A stretch of DNA of 64,000 bases from the NCBI RefSeq assembly GCF_000321225.1, contig NW_004450381.1:1985458-2049457 (forward strand). Reading direction: 5' to 3'. The notes under the pieces were generated by a model. That model saw nothing but the letters and a program-made list of their open reading frames with translations. It did not search any database and was not told the DNA's origin. Source of the stretch: Odobenus rosmarus divergens. Its lineage: Eukaryota; Chordata; Mammalia; Carnivora; Odobenidae. Both the position numbers and the translations under genes were made by a program. The stretch's first letter is position 1, and the number at the start of each line of letters is the position of its first letter. Shown one piece after another: positions 1 through 12,536 of this stretch.

Positions 1-544
1 AACTGGGCCCGACAAGGGGGTAAAGGCTGACAGAGGGACCCAGGGGAACAGAACCACCACCAGGCCCGCGAGGGCGGGAGCTGGAACTGAGTGGCAGGAC
101 TATGGATGGCCGGAAACGCTCTTTACCCCCAGCCCCAACCTGGGGGAACCAGGGTGACCAGGGTATAAAACCCCGGCTGCAAAGGGGTGGGCTGCTCCCA
201 GCTGGGAGCTGGCAGCCGGTGTGCTGGACAAAGGACGCTTTCACTCTGGGCAGGGGCCCTGCCTTCACTGGCAACAGGGCTGGCCATCGTCTCGGAGCCC
301 AGCCAGCAGAGGGCCAGGGGCTGGCCTCTGCATAAGGACCTGAGCTGGGGGGCTCCTGCACAGGAGGATGGATCAGGCTCCTGGAGCAGACCTGTCCCAA
401 GTTCAGGCCTCAGCCTACTTATTCAGGACCAGAAAGATCCCCATCTGTACCACAACATGCTTGTGAAGCAGGAAGCAAGGTAGTGCACCGAGAAAGGCAA
501 GGTAGTTAAAAGACTGCCATCTGAGGACTCAGGAAGGCTTCAAA

Positions 545-612
545 TCTGGGAGCTGTGTGGCTGTGAGCAAGTAACTTCACCTCTCTGAACCTGTTTCCTA
601 ATCTGTAAAACA
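545..612 (+). mobile_element. MIR fragment
   Basis: GTGTGGCTGTGAGCAAGTAA, CTTCACCTCTCTGAACCTGT and TTTCCTAATCTGTAAAAC match the MIR core. Confidence 0.85.
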
Positions 613-647
613 GCAAAACCAGATGTTGGAAAAAAAACTGCACGAGG

Positions 648-832
648 GGGACGCCTAGGTGGCTCAGTCAGTTAAGCGTCTGCCTTGGGCTCAGGTCATG
701 ATCTCAGGGTCCCAGGATCGAGCTCCCCCCTCAGCGGGGAGTCTGCTTCTTGCTCTCCCTCTGCCCCTCCCACCACTTGTGCTTTCTCTCTCTCTAGCTC
801 TCAAATAAATAAAATCTTAAAAAAAAAAAAAA
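648..832 (+). mobile_element. Carnivore tRNA-Lys SINE
   Basis: Head GGGGACGCCTAGGTGGCTCA, TC-rich middle, AATAAAATCTT and an A tail. It is flanked by diverged direct repeats (CTGCACGAGG / TTGCATGAGG). Confidence 0.95.
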
Positions 833-1631
833 GTTGCATGAGGCAGGTATGTGTATGTGTTATACACGGGCTTCCCTCCCAACCTCACATTTCAGAACGA
901 GAAGCCTACCCAGTACCAGGGTCTTTAGAAATCACAAAAGCATAAATAAGAAGCAGTCCTGCAGCGAAGGCACCAGGCCAGCAGAGAAGAAACTGCAGTG
1001 AAAAGATACGCTTCCCGCACTTCCTACCAACAATGGAGAAAAGCAGATACCTCTCTTGTTTTTAAACCTGGAGGGAACATCACCAGAAACAAGCAAAAGA
1101 GGAAAGGTATCTGTCATGCTCCAAAGTGGAGGGGAGACAGCAGGATTGTTAATGACAATGAGACCTCAAGGGGAAGACCCTGGTCAAATGGATGGAGTCA
1201 TCAGCAGCACCCCTTCTGGTAAGAAGGAGCAAGTGCACTGCGTGCAATGCAGGGACAGAAGACCAGACGCTGCCCCCTCCTCCGCCCCTCAGCACCACTG
1301 CGGGGGCCGCCACCATGTCCAGCTGGTAGGCTGGTGGTGGCATTCTCAGCCTCAGCATGTGCTACCTGCCTCCTCCACGCTCAGCAGGCAGTTCCATCAT
1401 CTCCCTGCTCCAAGCACCTAGAAGGCTGTCTCCAGACCAGCAGGTGCACCAGATGGGGGAATGACAAAGGCGTTTTGGTGACTTCAACTAGTGGTTGCTC
1501 CTGGTATCACCTACTTGCTACTTACCCCTGAGAGAGTGGATGTGCTTCAGGGCGCCTTCAGGAAAGCGACAGCAGGCTGGAGCCAACCCCAAGCCCCCTT
1601 TCACACCTGGCCCTACCACCCCGGGACTCAC

Positions 1632-1813
1632 CGCTTTGGTGGACTCCGGGGCTCCCGAGGCCAGAGCATCCCGGCTGCCCCTGCCCTTGCTGCCAAGGTG
1701 GGGTGAGGAGGAGGGCGAGTCATCGATGTAGGGCAGCCCGTCCTGGTGCCGGCGCTGCTCCTCAGCCCGGTCTGCAGCACAGCCGTACCCAGGTGGCGTT
1801 CCAAACGACGCAT
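1632..1813 (-). CDS. BCR: BCR exon 2 (complete)
   Basis: This 182-bp internal exon has the length I recall for human BCR exon 2. It has two bases completing the Asp codon split with exon 1, then 60 codons. They read ASFGTPPGYGCAADRAEEQR, then RHQDGLPYIDDSPSSSPHLG, and end in ESTKA, closely matching human BCR. The acceptor is a pyrimidine-rich tract followed by ACACAG|ATGCG (AG at 1814-1815). The donor is GCG|GTGAGT (GT at 1630-1631), and the exon ends in phase 0. It lies between the exon 1 region and the Dbl-homology domain encoded further downstream, left of the window. No frameshift or stop is present, so the gene looks functional here. The long open frame in another reading frame over this exon is a shadow. 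Confidence 0.97.
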
Positions 1814-2383
1814 CTGTGTGTGTAGAGAAGCAGCTGTGTTAGAGACAGGGAGAGGGGGCTGGAGGGCCAGCCGCCTGGGAGGGTCCACACCCCACCTGTC
1901 CCGGCAGGCACTTGGCTGATGATGTCTGTTACCCAAAGGTGTTGAACAAGGACCTCAGGTAGGCTGACCTCACCTGGTTCTCACCTTCACAACCAGCTAA
2001 GCAAAGACCACAGGGCGAGGTAAGGCCAAAAGAGTGGCACACTCCCCAGATGGAGACTGGGCTTGCAAGGACACTGTCTGGGGCACATCTGTGCTTGTCC
2101 TGGGGGTGGGCCTGAGCCGCTACAGAAATATGGTCCCCAAATGCTAGCTAGCATCTTGCTATCAGGGATGGTCCTTGTGCACCTGTCCATGGGGATCTGA
2201 TGGGGCAAGGAGCACAGATGATGCCAGTTCAGGCGTAAGCCCCGGCCACCGTGAGCAGTGCCTCAGGCCTGCCAGGCCCAACACAGGGAAAGGGCACCGT
2301 AGCCCCTTCCTCTCACTCCACCCTGGTTCCTTGGCTGACTCTCAGCCCACTTCCCATCTGGTCTGGCAAAATCCCAGACCACA
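1814..2383. other. Intron 1 next to exon 2
   Basis: Unique sequence. Its first part holds the exon 2 polypyrimidine tract and probable branch region. Nothing else recognised. Confidence 0.7.
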
Positions 2384-2588
2384 GGGGCGCCTGGGTGGCT
2401 CAGTCGTTAAGCGTCTGCCTTCGGCTCAGGTTGTGATCCCAGGGTCCTGGGATCGAGCCCCACATCGGGCTCCCTGCTCTGCAGGAAGCCTGCTTCTCCC
2501 TCTCCCTCTCCCCCTGCTTGTGTTCCCTCTCTCACTGTTGTCTCTCTCTGTCAAAAAAATCAATAAAATCTTAAAAAAAAAAAAAAAA
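2384..2588 (+). mobile_element. Carnivore tRNA-Lys SINE
   Basis: Intact head GGGGCGCCTGGGTGGCTCAG, TC-rich tail and A run. A clean target duplication AAAATCCCAGACCAC on both sides suggests a fairly young insertion. Confidence 0.97.
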
Positions 2589-2778
2589 TCCCAGACCACC
2601 TTTACTCCAGTCTGAGTATCCCTGTGAGGACAGAGTGGCCTACCCTATAGCCAGCTCCCTGCTGTTCGGGGCAATCTAGTTATAGAGAAGAACCCCTCCA
2701 TCCTAAAGGCACCTGAAGACAGTTGCCCTTCCTCCCTGGTTAAATCACAAAACCCATACCCCTTAGCCTGCCTTTCTT

Positions 2779-2970
2779 TTCTTTACTTTCTTTTTAATTT
2801 TTTTAAAAAGATATTTATTTGAGATAGAGAGAGTATGAGCGGCAGTGGGAGAGGGAGAAGCAGGCTCCTCACTGAGCAGGGAGCCTGATCTGGGATTCAA
2901 TCCCAAGACCCTGGGATCATGACCTGAGCCGAAGGCAGATGCTTAACCAACTGAGCCACCCAGACGTCCC
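2779..2970 (-). mobile_element. Carnivore tRNA-Lys SINE
   Basis: Reverse copy: T-rich start, AGATATTTATTTGAGA, and ends CTGAGCCACCCAGACGTCCC. Short flanking repeat CTGCCTTT. Confidence 0.93.
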
Positions 2971-3559
2971 TCATCTGCCTTTTGTAGCTCTGTTTTCAGA
3001 ACTGTTCTAATTCAGTGGATCCTCACCAAGACATTAACCCACAAGGGCCCAGTCTGCTCCAAGCCTCGTGTGAGGGTCTCTTCTTAACTGCTTCCAAAGG
3101 GCGCCTTCACGGCCCATGGGATTTCCGAGAGGCCATCTCGATTGGGTTACCTCACCTTCACCACGACTCACCAGCAACCAGCCTTGTCCAAATGTCACCA
3201 CCACAGGTGGCCTCTGCAGTGTTTATGTACCGGTTTCCAACAACTTCCGCCACCAAGCATACCCAGTCTGGGGCTCAAGCTCCAGTTGCTGGTGGCACCC
3301 GTACCCCCTGGGCCAGGGAGGCACAGGCTTCCAGAGGCAACCCAGCAATTCTAGAGGGGGACTGTTTCCAGTTCTTTCCACGTGGCAGCCGAGAGGTGCC
3401 GTGGCTGGAGTGACCAGGTGCTCACCACATCCGGCTCTGAGGGCTGCCAGCGCCCAGTGCGACTTATCCACCCAGATCCCAGCTTCCTCATACCTCTGCC
3501 TCTCCCACATCCTCCACGTCCAGAGGCCAGCAGGTCACATGCCCTATCGCAGGTGTCCT

Positions 3560-3612
3560 TAGCCCTGGCTACATGTTAGTGCCACCTGGGGAGCTTCAAA
3601 AACGAGAGAGAC
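3560..3612 (+). mobile_element. MER5-like hAT fragment
   Basis: CCCTGGCTACATGTTAGTGC then CACCTGGGGAGCTTCAAAAA fits MER5A. Only about 50 bp. Confidence 0.6.
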
Positions 3613-4214
3613 CCATGGAATGAGACACTCAGGGAGGTCTGGGCCCTGGTGACTGCAAAGGCTTCCCAGCGGTTCCGGCTGGAGCAGGGCTGAGCCGGCT
3701 GCGCTAGCAGGAGCTGACGCCCGGCGCCGCGCTGTCCTGCTGACCCACACTGCGTCCCTGCTGTCCCCGTCCAGGTGCAGCCGCGCTCTACTGCTGTGTG
3801 TGTCCGCAGGAGGGCCCCAGCAGAGGCTAGCAGACAGGCTGGGGGACCCTCAGCGCTGGGGGGGCTCCTACCCTGTCCCCTAACAAGCTGAACTGAGGTC
3901 CCCTGGTCTCCCTAATCCATGGGCTACCTTGGGGGCTCTTGGTACCATCACCACGTGGGCTATCAATGCTCAGCCCTGCTGGGGTTTGTACTGTCCTACC
4001 AGGACAGTCAGGAGCCAAGGCCAAGTTCTGTCTCTTCTCCTAGGCATCTGTAAAGGCATTCAACTAGCTCTTGCCTAGCATCCCTGAGGACAGATGGGGA
4101 GGGTTAAAATGTATTAAAAAGCACAAACCCTGTTCATACAGAACTCTAGCCCCACACTCCACCCCCAAAACAGGTCTGACTTCAGCATCCACTTCCTTTT
4201 GGGGCAATCACAGA

Positions 4215-4421
4215 TTTTTTTTTTTTTTAAAGATTTATTTTTTAATTTAGTTGACAGAGAGAGACACAGCGAGAGAGGGAACACAAGCAGGGGGAGTGGG
4301 AGAGGGAGAAGCAGGCTTCCCCGCGGAGCAGGGAGCCCTATGCAGGGCTTGATCCCAGGACCCTGGGATCATGACCCGAGCCGAAGGCAGACGTTTAACA
4401 ACTGAGCCACCCAGGGGCCCC
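4215..4421 (-). mobile_element. Carnivore tRNA-Lys SINE
   Basis: Reverse copy with T run, GACAGAGAGAGACACAGCGA, and end CTGAGCCACCCAGGGGCCCC. T-rich repeats (AGATTTTT / GGATTTTT) flank it. Confidence 0.95.
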
Positions 4422-4729
4422 GGATTTTTTTTTTTTAAACCAAAGTGAACACAGAGGACTTCCTGTTCACTCAACATCCATGATATGAACCTTATATCAT
4501 AGCAGCCCCTACTGAAAACTTGCCCTTCGTGGGAGCTGCTTCCAAGGGCAGTCCGGGCCCTGGACAGAAGACTTTGGCTGCCAGATGCCTTCCTCACAGG
4601 TAGCCTGAATGATCCCCCTGGGCCCCAGGGGTCTTTACTCTTATTTCTGCAACCCAGGACATGTCCTCCGGGGGGGTGACACACGCGGGGCAGGTGGGCC
4701 GGTTCTACAGGCTGTGGTGTGAATTTCCC

Positions 4730-4835
4730 AGAAGTGAGGCTCTGGTCCTGTCCAGGTTGCTACAGACCTGTGAGAATTAGTGCAGGTCACTTAAGGTGTC
4801 CGTGTCTCCGTTTTCCTGACTTTATAAACAGGTGT
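4730..4835 (+). mobile_element. Possible MIR fragment
   Basis: GTGCAGGTCACTTAAGGTGT then CCGTGTCTCCGTTTTCCTGA resembles the MIR core. Confidence 0.55.
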
Positions 4836-4884
4836 GTGGCCTAAACTAAATGGATGGAGGCTGGCTCCATTATGTCATTATGAA

Positions 4885-5032
4885 GGTCAGCCAGCCATGC
4901 CCTGCCTACCTCCTGACCTCACCTCCTTCAACAGCTTCCTTCCTCTGCTTCCCACTTCTCCTCTGGACCTGGCTTTTACCTTAGCTCAGAATTTTCACTG
5001 CCCACACAGCTTCTCTAAGAAACTTTAAACTC
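4885..5032 (+). mobile_element. Possible L2 fragment
   Basis: CCTACCTCCTGACCTCACCT and GCTTTTACCTTAGCTCAGAA resemble diverged L2. Confidence 0.45.
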
Positions 5033-6229
5033 TTCATGCCTATGACTACACTGAGCTCGTGTCCCAGGTCAAATTAATACCAAGTGATGCCCCAAGTAAG
5101 AACTTTAGCGTCAGACTCGGGGGGCCCAGGGCTCACTCCAAATACTGCAAGACTCCACACTGGCAAAACAAAGTGCTAGCTTAGCAACATCCTGATTAAA
5201 ACCCCATGCAAAACCAACTGCCTAGTGAAGGTTTGCCGGCCAGGGTTGTGTGGGGCCATTGACTGTGATGTGGACACTTCACCTCGACCAGGTGAGACTG
5301 AGAAACTAGATTCCACAGCTGGACCCAACGGGGTAACTATGAGGATCAGGACAACTCAGAACCCAGCCGCTTCCCACTCTGACACATCTCCCCAAACTGA
5401 TGTCTGAGGAATTGACGCTCTGCAGTCTGGGTTCCGGATGGCTGGTCACTGCTGGGCTACATTCCACCGGGGGCTTCAGCCCATTGTCCCAGCTAATCCA
5501 GAACCCCCAGCCTGCTCCAGTGCAAATGTGACAGGCGAGGAGAAAAGCCTCCTTTCCTAAGCGGCACACAGGGACCTGTCTTTCTCTCACACTGCAGTTT
5601 TTCTCTCCTGGGGTCCCTATACCTCCTCAAGCATCAGGTATATTCCTGGGGGGGCTTTGGGAGCTGCCATTTTCCCAGAACCAGAGCAAAGTGGGAGAGG
5701 GGCCTTGCTCTCCCCTCTTCTACCAGGAATATCCGGTGGGAAAACCTCTCTGGGTCTCATTGCCTCGAAGGACTGGGCACCTGGTGGCCGAGTTAAGCCT
5801 GGTGCTTCCTGCAAAGTTCTACCCAAAGCTGAAAGCAACTACTGGTTTCAGAGGGGGTGCGCCTGCGATCCCACAGCGACAAGAGGCTCAGGGAATGAGG
5901 GCTCATCTACAGAGCAGCTAACCAGCAGGGAGGAGGGTGGGGGTGGGGGGAGAATGAGGCCCATCCAGAGCCGGCAGGCAGCGGCTGGCTTAGCGTGGAA
6001 GAGGGACGTGCACGGTGAAATCCAAAACCTCCTCCTCCCCATGCCAGTCGGCTTAGCGGCTACAATCCCAGCGCTCTGCAAATCTAAAATCTAGTCTTTG
6101 ATGCAAGGAAAAAAGGGAGCCGCCCCCATCCCTGCCAAGTGGGATGAAAAAGTCCCAGTCAGCCCAGATCACATCCACTTCTCATACCTCAAGGACAACA
6201 CTGGTTAAGAAAAAAAAAAAAAATTCCTC

Positions 6230-6436
6230 GGGGCCCCTGGGTGGCTCAGTCAGTTGGCCATCTGCCTTCGGCTCGGGTCATGGTCCCAGGGTCCTGGGAT
6301 CGAGTCCGGCATCGGGCTCCCTGCTCAGTGGGGAACCTGCTTCTCCCTCTCTCTCTCTGCCCCTCCCCCCGCTCATGCTTACCCACTTGCGTTCTCTCTC
6401 TCTTTCTCAAGTAAATAAATAAAATCTTTTTAAAAA
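6230..6436 (+). mobile_element. Carnivore tRNA-Lys SINE
   Basis: Head GGGGCCCCTGGGTGGCTCAG, full TC-rich middle and AAATAAATAAAATC tail. It sits directly before an L1 3' fragment. Confidence 0.95.
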
Positions 6437-7018
6437 GTCCCTTAAAAAATTAAATGTAGAAGTACTGTATGATCAGGTAATTCCATGCCTGGGTATACAC
6501 TTAAAAGAACTCAAAGCAGGGACTCAAATAGATACTTGCACACCCGTGTTCCTAGCAACATCATTCACAAGAGCCAAACTATGGAAACAACTCAAGTATC
6601 CACTGACGGATGAATGGATAAGCAAAATGTGGTATGGATATACAATGGAATATTACTTAGCCTTAAAATGCAAGGCAATTCTGACACACGCCATCACACG
6701 GATGAGCCTTGAGGACATTACGCTAAGGGAAATAAGCCTGTCACAAAATGACAAATTTGCTGTGTGAGTCCACTTATAGGAGGCACCTGGAATAGTCGAT
6801 TCATGGAGACGGAGAGGAGAATGGTGGCTGCCAGGGCCTGGGGGTGGAGGGAATGGGGAGTTGTTGTTTTGTGGGGACAGAGTTGCAGTCTGGGAAGATG
6901 AAAAAGTGCTGGAGAGGGACGGTGTTGACGGCTGCACCACCGTGTGAATGTGCTTAATGCCACTGAACGGTATGCTTCCGAGTGATGAAAATGTTCCATT
7001 TTATGTTACGTAACAAGT
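6437..7018 (+). mobile_element. L1 3' end (ORF2 tail and 3' UTR)
   Basis: Contains ACAATGGAATATTACTTAGC, GATGAGCCTTGAGGACAT and AGGGAAATAAGCC, hallmarks of the mammalian L1 3' end, then the 3' UTR to the ATTTTATGTTACGT end. Truncated at 5' and not coding. Confidence 0.92.
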
Positions 7019-8935
7019 ACAAACCACACGCACACATCCCTAAGGTACCTCCCGGACAGGGGCAACGCGTGGGTAGCTGAGCTGGGAGAGCCCAGGGGAG
7101 CTTCCTTTCGTCCCCTTCACCCCCTTCATCGCCAACAGCCCCTGGCAACCACATCTAAGATACGCACAGGATCAAAACTTGCAAGCAGTGTGCTCCCTGA
7201 GCTGATGAGAGCAGGCTGGGTGGTGGGTCCCGGGCTTCACTATAGTCTTCCGTGTGTGTGTTTAATAACCAAGGACAAGAAAGGAAGGCCTTGCTCACAC
7301 TCTGTAAAGGCAACCTTCAAAGGAGCCCGGGTGTCTGTCACAGCCACGGTTCCCAGCCGCTATCCCCCTACTCTCAGAGTTTACACATCACCTTTTCCAG
7401 GACACTCCCCTGTCCACCCGCGTCTTCCCGACCCAGGCTGGATGAGATCCCTGGCAGCCCAGAAGACCCTGGTAATCACAGGTTACACCCAGGACCGGGG
7501 CAGGACCCGTCAGAACAGCAGCACACACGCCCACAGCCCTGCAGCGGCCGTCCTCCCTATCCTCAGAGGGCCACAGTGTTTCCGCCCTCCAAGCACCGAA
7601 TGCCCTTAGACCAGCCTCGGTCCCGTCAGCCTCTCAAGGGGCCCCCAGCCGCTCCCCACAGCCTGTCTTTCCCTTAGCCCAGCCTTGGATCAAACAGCTC
7701 CAGTCACTTCGACACTCCTTCCCCATTTTCGTATCTGTGAGCCAGGAAGCATGGGTCTCACGACAAGGCCTCTCTGCCAGGCCCTGCTGGGGTCTCTGCC
7801 GCAAGAGTTGCCGGGAAGTGTGTGTAGAACCAAGCGCAGACCACCGGCCACAGGTCTCCCGGCTGTAGCCAAGCAGGGGAGGCCCTGCTGGACCCAAAGT
7901 ACCTGCAGGGTCCTCAGATCTTGCTTCTGTGGCCTAGCTGCTGCCACAGGTGCGGAGCCCAGATCCCAGCTCCTGTCCCACCCTCCGACCAATGCACCCC
8001 AAGATGAGAGCCTGGAGCAAACCCTCAGGAGGAACGAAGGTTATGTTCCCAGCCCTCCCCTCCCAGAATAGACATGGAAACAGCTGGAAATGTCTAGGGG
8101 AAGGATCCTGACAAACACATACCAGGGTCGAGAGAACAGAAGAAGGGACCCCGGGAACTTGGGTAGGGGTGGGAGGAACTCAATCACGCATTAAGACCGA
8201 GGCAGGGTGGTCTCCTATCCCTGTTTAAACTGTCAGGAAAGGGCTGGGCCGTATTTATTCACCGAGGTAAAAGAGGCTCAAACACCATCTTCCTTCTGGT
8301 GGCTGGCCAGCTGCCGTGGGCAGGTTTCTGCAGAGGCAGGCACGGGGCCCCCCACCCCATCACATCTGCAGAAGCCCTGCTGTCCCCGCTCCGGCCCCCC
8401 TCTCTGGGCCCTGCACCTCTCCTGGGTCACAGGCATCCAGCACACGGCTAACGGTGTCATGGGGCTGGTAAATTCCAGATAGCAGCTCACGTCCTTGGGG
8501 GTGTCCGACCAGCTAGGCATCGCGCCTCCGGGAGAGGCTCAGAAAACCCTGGCTGGGACAGAAAGAGCCAGGTCTCACCAAAGGGCACACAGTTTCCACA
8601 GATCCAAGCTGGCTCTGGACGGCATGCTCATGCACAGCCTCGAGCCTTCCTCCCACCACCCTGTGCGCTGGGAGCAGATTCTATCTGCATGATTGGCCGC
8701 GGGTCCTGGGGCTCCGCTGGCTTATTATGTGGCAGAATCCCGGGCGCAGTCAGAGAATATCTGTGGCGCTTCAAGGAAGCGAGTTTCCCAAACAGTAGAA
8801 AAGCCTCAAATGTGCCAGAGCAAGCGGGTATTTTTGCAAATTACCTGCTACCCTTTTGCTGGGCACTTCCTCTGGGCAAGGCACAATGCCGATCTCCTTG
8901 AATCCACCCTGACCCCTTACTGGACAGGAACTTCT
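7019..8935. other. Unique intronic DNA
   Basis: GC-rich with no known repeat or exon recognised. Open frames up to about 140 codons appear on both strands and resemble no family. Confidence 0.6.
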
Positions 8936-9130
8936 TTTTTTTTTTTAAGATTTTATTTATTTGAGAGAGAGAATGAGATATAGAGAGAGAGCATGAGGTG
9001 GGGAGGGTCCGAGGGAGAAGCAGACTCCCCACTGAGCAGGGAGCCCAATGCGTGACTCGATCCCGGGACTCCAGGATCATGACCTGAGCCAAAGGCAGTC
9101 GCTCAACCAACTGAGCCACCCAGGCGCCCA
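8936..9130 (-). mobile_element. Carnivore tRNA-Lys SINE
   Basis: Reverse copy ending CTGAGCCACCCAGGCGCCCA. A perfect 15-bp target duplication TGGACAGGAACTTCT lies on both sides. Confidence 0.97.
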
Positions 9131-9261
9131 TTGGACAGGAACTTCTAAATGCTCATTTTTCAGACAAGAAAAGGAGTCTCTGAGAGAGGAAGAGGTAGAG
9201 CCTAACTATGCCTGGGTCCACCTGTGTGACTTGCCTATCTGGGCACTTTTGGAAGACATTT

Positions 9262-9801
9262 CTAAAAGGCCGAGCCTTTTAGACACATATGACGCAGCGA
9301 TTCCTCTCCGAGACCTATAACCCAAAGGAGTGAGAACAGGTGTTCGAAGCCAAACTCGTACCGGGATAACTCAAGCTATGTTCAAGCAGCATTATTCACA
9401 ACAGCCAAAAGGTAAAACCACCCAAATGTCCATCAACTGACGAGTGGATAAGTAAGTTGGGGTGCATCTCTACAACGGGATATCATTCAGCCTTCAAAAG
9501 GAAGTTAGTACCAATACAGGCAATCACATGGATGAGCCTCGAAGACAGGATGCTGAGTGAAGGCAATCATAAAAGACCACAGCTTGTCCGATTCCATTTA
9601 TATGAGATGTCCAGAAGAGACAAATCCATAGAGACAGAAAGTAGATCCTTAATGAGTATGGGGTTCCCTTCTGGGGTGACGGAGGTGTTTGGGAACTAAC
9701 CAGAGGTGGTGGCCTCACAATACTGAATACACTAAATGATGAGTTGTTTGCTTTGAAATGTTTAGTTTTATGTTATGTCATTTCACCTCAAAAAAAAAAA
9801 G
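9262..9801 (+). mobile_element. L1 3' end
   Basis: AATGTCCATCAACTGACGAG, ACATGGATGAGCCTCGAAGA and ATATGAGATGTCCAGAA, then an A run at 9790-9800. A diverged, 5'-truncated copy. Confidence 0.9.
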
Positions 9802-11138
9802 AAGATCTGTTTTCCTCTGTTAAAACAGGGAACCCGGAACATCATCCAGCTGTTTCCTGAAGACCAAGAACATCATTCCGGACAGACGTCAGTACTGCCT
9901 GGCACCGTAACTCCAGGCCACCCACAGGCAGACACAAGCTCCTTTAATTTCTAAGATATCTGGTTGGTTTGGGTGGTTTTTCTGCTTTCTCCTCTACCCT
10001 CAGGCTGGCAGCTGTCCCTTCTTGCATCTACACCAAGGGGGGGTCAAAATTCTTTATAAACAAGACGCCCCCCCATCCAGTTGGACACTGTACCCTGGCG
10101 AGAGGCCTGCTGTCAGAGCCCCTGGTTCTGGGGGAGAAGAGTCCTAGGATCCTGGGGGCTTTCAGCCTCTGTGCTGCCATTCAACAATGACATCACCAGG
10201 CTAGTGTGGAAAGCCCTGGCTGCCCGGGTAGTGGGAGGTCACGGTCCAGACCAGCGTGGGGTACACAGAAGGCCCTGGGGCTAATCAAGTCTCCCCGACA
10301 GGCCAGAAAATGCCAGCTGGGAAGGGCCTGAGCCTGCCCGGCTCATGGCCTGATGCCTCAGCTCCAGACAGCTCTAGATGCCCTGAACAAGGCTGAGGTC
10401 TCTTGGAGGAGACAGGCTGACTAACACAATAGCTCTTCCAACCGGGGTTTGGGTTCCAGCTGGTTGGAGACTGAATCACCACAAGGTCAATGTTGTGGGT
10501 GACTTTTACCAATAAAGACTGCATGCCGCCAGTGTGGGCATTCAAGGACTCCCCAATCAGCATCGAGAGAGCTGTTAAAAGATTTTCTTCTGTCTTCAAG
10601 GACCCACCTGTGCCTAGAGCTCTTCGATCCTTGAGGAGGGAAAGATCGCTTGTGTTCTGGGCTTGGGGCTGGAACCAGATGCCGCCAGGGTGGGGCAGGC
10701 AGAGGCAGGAACACCAGCTGGGAAGCTGGAGCCATCCGCCACTGGATGATGTGATTATTACTCTTTAGCACCACCTAGATTCTTCAACAAGGTTCAGAAA
10801 GATTTCCTGGAGGCAGTTTGGCCTCAGACAATCAAGCTGATGTATTTAGCGAGTACCCAACATTCAGCCAAGATGTATGGCACTTCTATTTTCTGCTGGG
10901 CACTGTGCTGGGTATGTGACGCCAGGCACCACAGCCCCAGCCCCGGCCTCCAGGAGCCAGCAGAATCCCAGGAGTCACATGACATGTGCATCATGGCAAA
11001 GCCACCCACGGGGGCCACTCAGACCCTCAGGCAGGGCAGCAGAGACCATCTCCCCAAGGAAGTAACTACTCCAAGAACTAATGAAGTGAGAGAGGCAGAC
11101 ACTGGCTCCCCCCAGAACATGAAGGTGGGAAGGACACT
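9802..11138. other. Unique intronic DNA
   Basis: No repeat or gene recognised. A possible diverged MIR/L2-like patch (TGGGCACTGTGCTGGGTATG) lies near 10900. Confidence 0.55.
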
Positions 11139-11574
11139 ACAGTGGGCTGAATGGTGGCCCCCAAAACATACATCCACATCCTAACACCTGGAATGCATGA
11201 AGGGAACTTATTTTGGTAAAAGAGTCCTTACAGATGTAACTAAGTTCAGGACTCTGAGATGAGATCACCCAGGATTATCCAATGGACCCTAAATCTAATG
11301 ACAAGTGTCCTTATGAGAGACAGAAGAGGAGAAGCCTGTGTGAAGCTGGAGGCAGAGATTAAAATGACGTGGTCATAAGCCAAGGAATGCACGGGGCCAC
11401 CAGGAAGTGGAAACGGCATCGAAGGATTCTCCCCTAGAGCCTCCAGAGAGTATGACCCTGCTATACACCTTGATTTGGACTTCTGCCTCCAGAACTGCGG
11501 AGCACACAATACTTGCCGTTTTAAGCCATGAGTCTATGGCCATTTGTTAATGGCAGCCCCAGGAGACTAATACA
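11139..11574 (+). mobile_element. MaLR solo LTR (MLT1-like)
   Basis: Starts AGTGGGCTGAATGGTGGCCC, has GATGTAACTAAGTTCAGG and CCTTGATTTGGACTTCTGCC, ends CCCAGGAGACTAATACA. Non-coding LTR of the ERVL-MaLR group; no internal viral genes nearby. Confidence 0.88.
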
Positions 11575-12536
11575 GGTGCTGCCCGTGGCCCGGAAGTGCT
11601 GCCATGGGGTCAGAGAAGAGACGGCTGGCTCCGAGAGAGGCCAGAAGGGCTTCAAAGAGGTGAGGTCTGTGTGGGATGGAAGAACCACTGGGCCTTCAAC
11701 CAGCAGAGGGGCTGCAGAGGTGTCCCATGCAGGGGCTTCTGGGAGCTCACGAACAAGGAAGGGCTGGGAAAGGCGATAAGCTGGGAATGAGGCAGGAGCA
11801 GTGGGAAGGAATAATTCTGAGAAGAGCCTTGGGCTTTGGGCCAAGGACCCGAGGCATGATTTAGGAGGTATCAAGGGTCATGGAGGCCTGGACCAAGAGG
11901 GGGGCCCAGGGAACACAGGCAGGTGACACTCTGGCAGCACATCTGGGTGTGGCGCTGCAGCTGGGACCCAGCTGGAGGGACCCAGCTGGAGGCTTCTGTG
12001 ATGGTGACTCCAGATGAATGGGTCGAGGGCCTGGTTTCAGGGGGAATGGACACCACGACATCAAATGCCACAAACAGGCCCAAACTGAGCAGACTCACAT
12101 GGAGAGGAGGAAAAGCAAAGGGGACGCTGAGTTTCTAGCACCCAAGGCCAAGACCTGGCTGCAGGCAATTGGCCAGAGGAGTCATGGGGGGTAGGGAGCA
12201 CAAGGCAGGAGAGGTGAGCAGAACCCTTCAAGAGAAGATGGCACTGAGGGCAGGACCGTGGTCTGGGAGCAAAGTGGGAAGTGAGGCACATGGTCACTGC
12301 ACGGCTGCGGGCACCCCCCTCCCATTCTATTCCCACTTCGAAGAGGAAACGTGGAGAGCAAGAGAGAAAAGATGGTGGGAAGGAAGGGCTTCCCCGCTCT
12401 GGTGGTCAGCGTACAGAGCCCAGGCCAGGGCTGGACCATGGGCAGGCGCTCACCAGGGGTGAGCTTAGAAGGGCAGGAGGAACACCCACTTTCCCCACCT
12501 CCACCTTGGGAAGCCTGGGGAGACTTAGGAAAGGAG
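11575..12536. other. Unique intronic DNA
   Basis: Contains a two-unit tandem of GGGACCCAGCTGGA near 11960-11992. Otherwise nothing recognised. Confidence 0.6.

Larger units (their letters stand above)
1..1631 (-). other. BCR: Start of BCR intron 2 (partial)
   Basis: This follows the exon 2 donor in the minus direction and runs off the window. It contains a MIR fragment (about 545-612) and one SINE (648-832). The remainder is moderately GC-rich unique sequence. The short open frames in it have no recognisable product. Confidence 0.9.
2971..6229. other. Intronic DNA between SINEs
   Basis: Apart from the SINE, MIR, MER5 and L2 pieces listed, nothing recognisable. A small GC-rich patch lies at 3660-3790. 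Open frames are short and overlap on both strands. Confidence 0.6.

Noticed and set aside
1628..1936. 102-codon minus-strand frame over exon 2
   Set aside because: Wrong frame. The frame continuous with exon 1 matches BCR.
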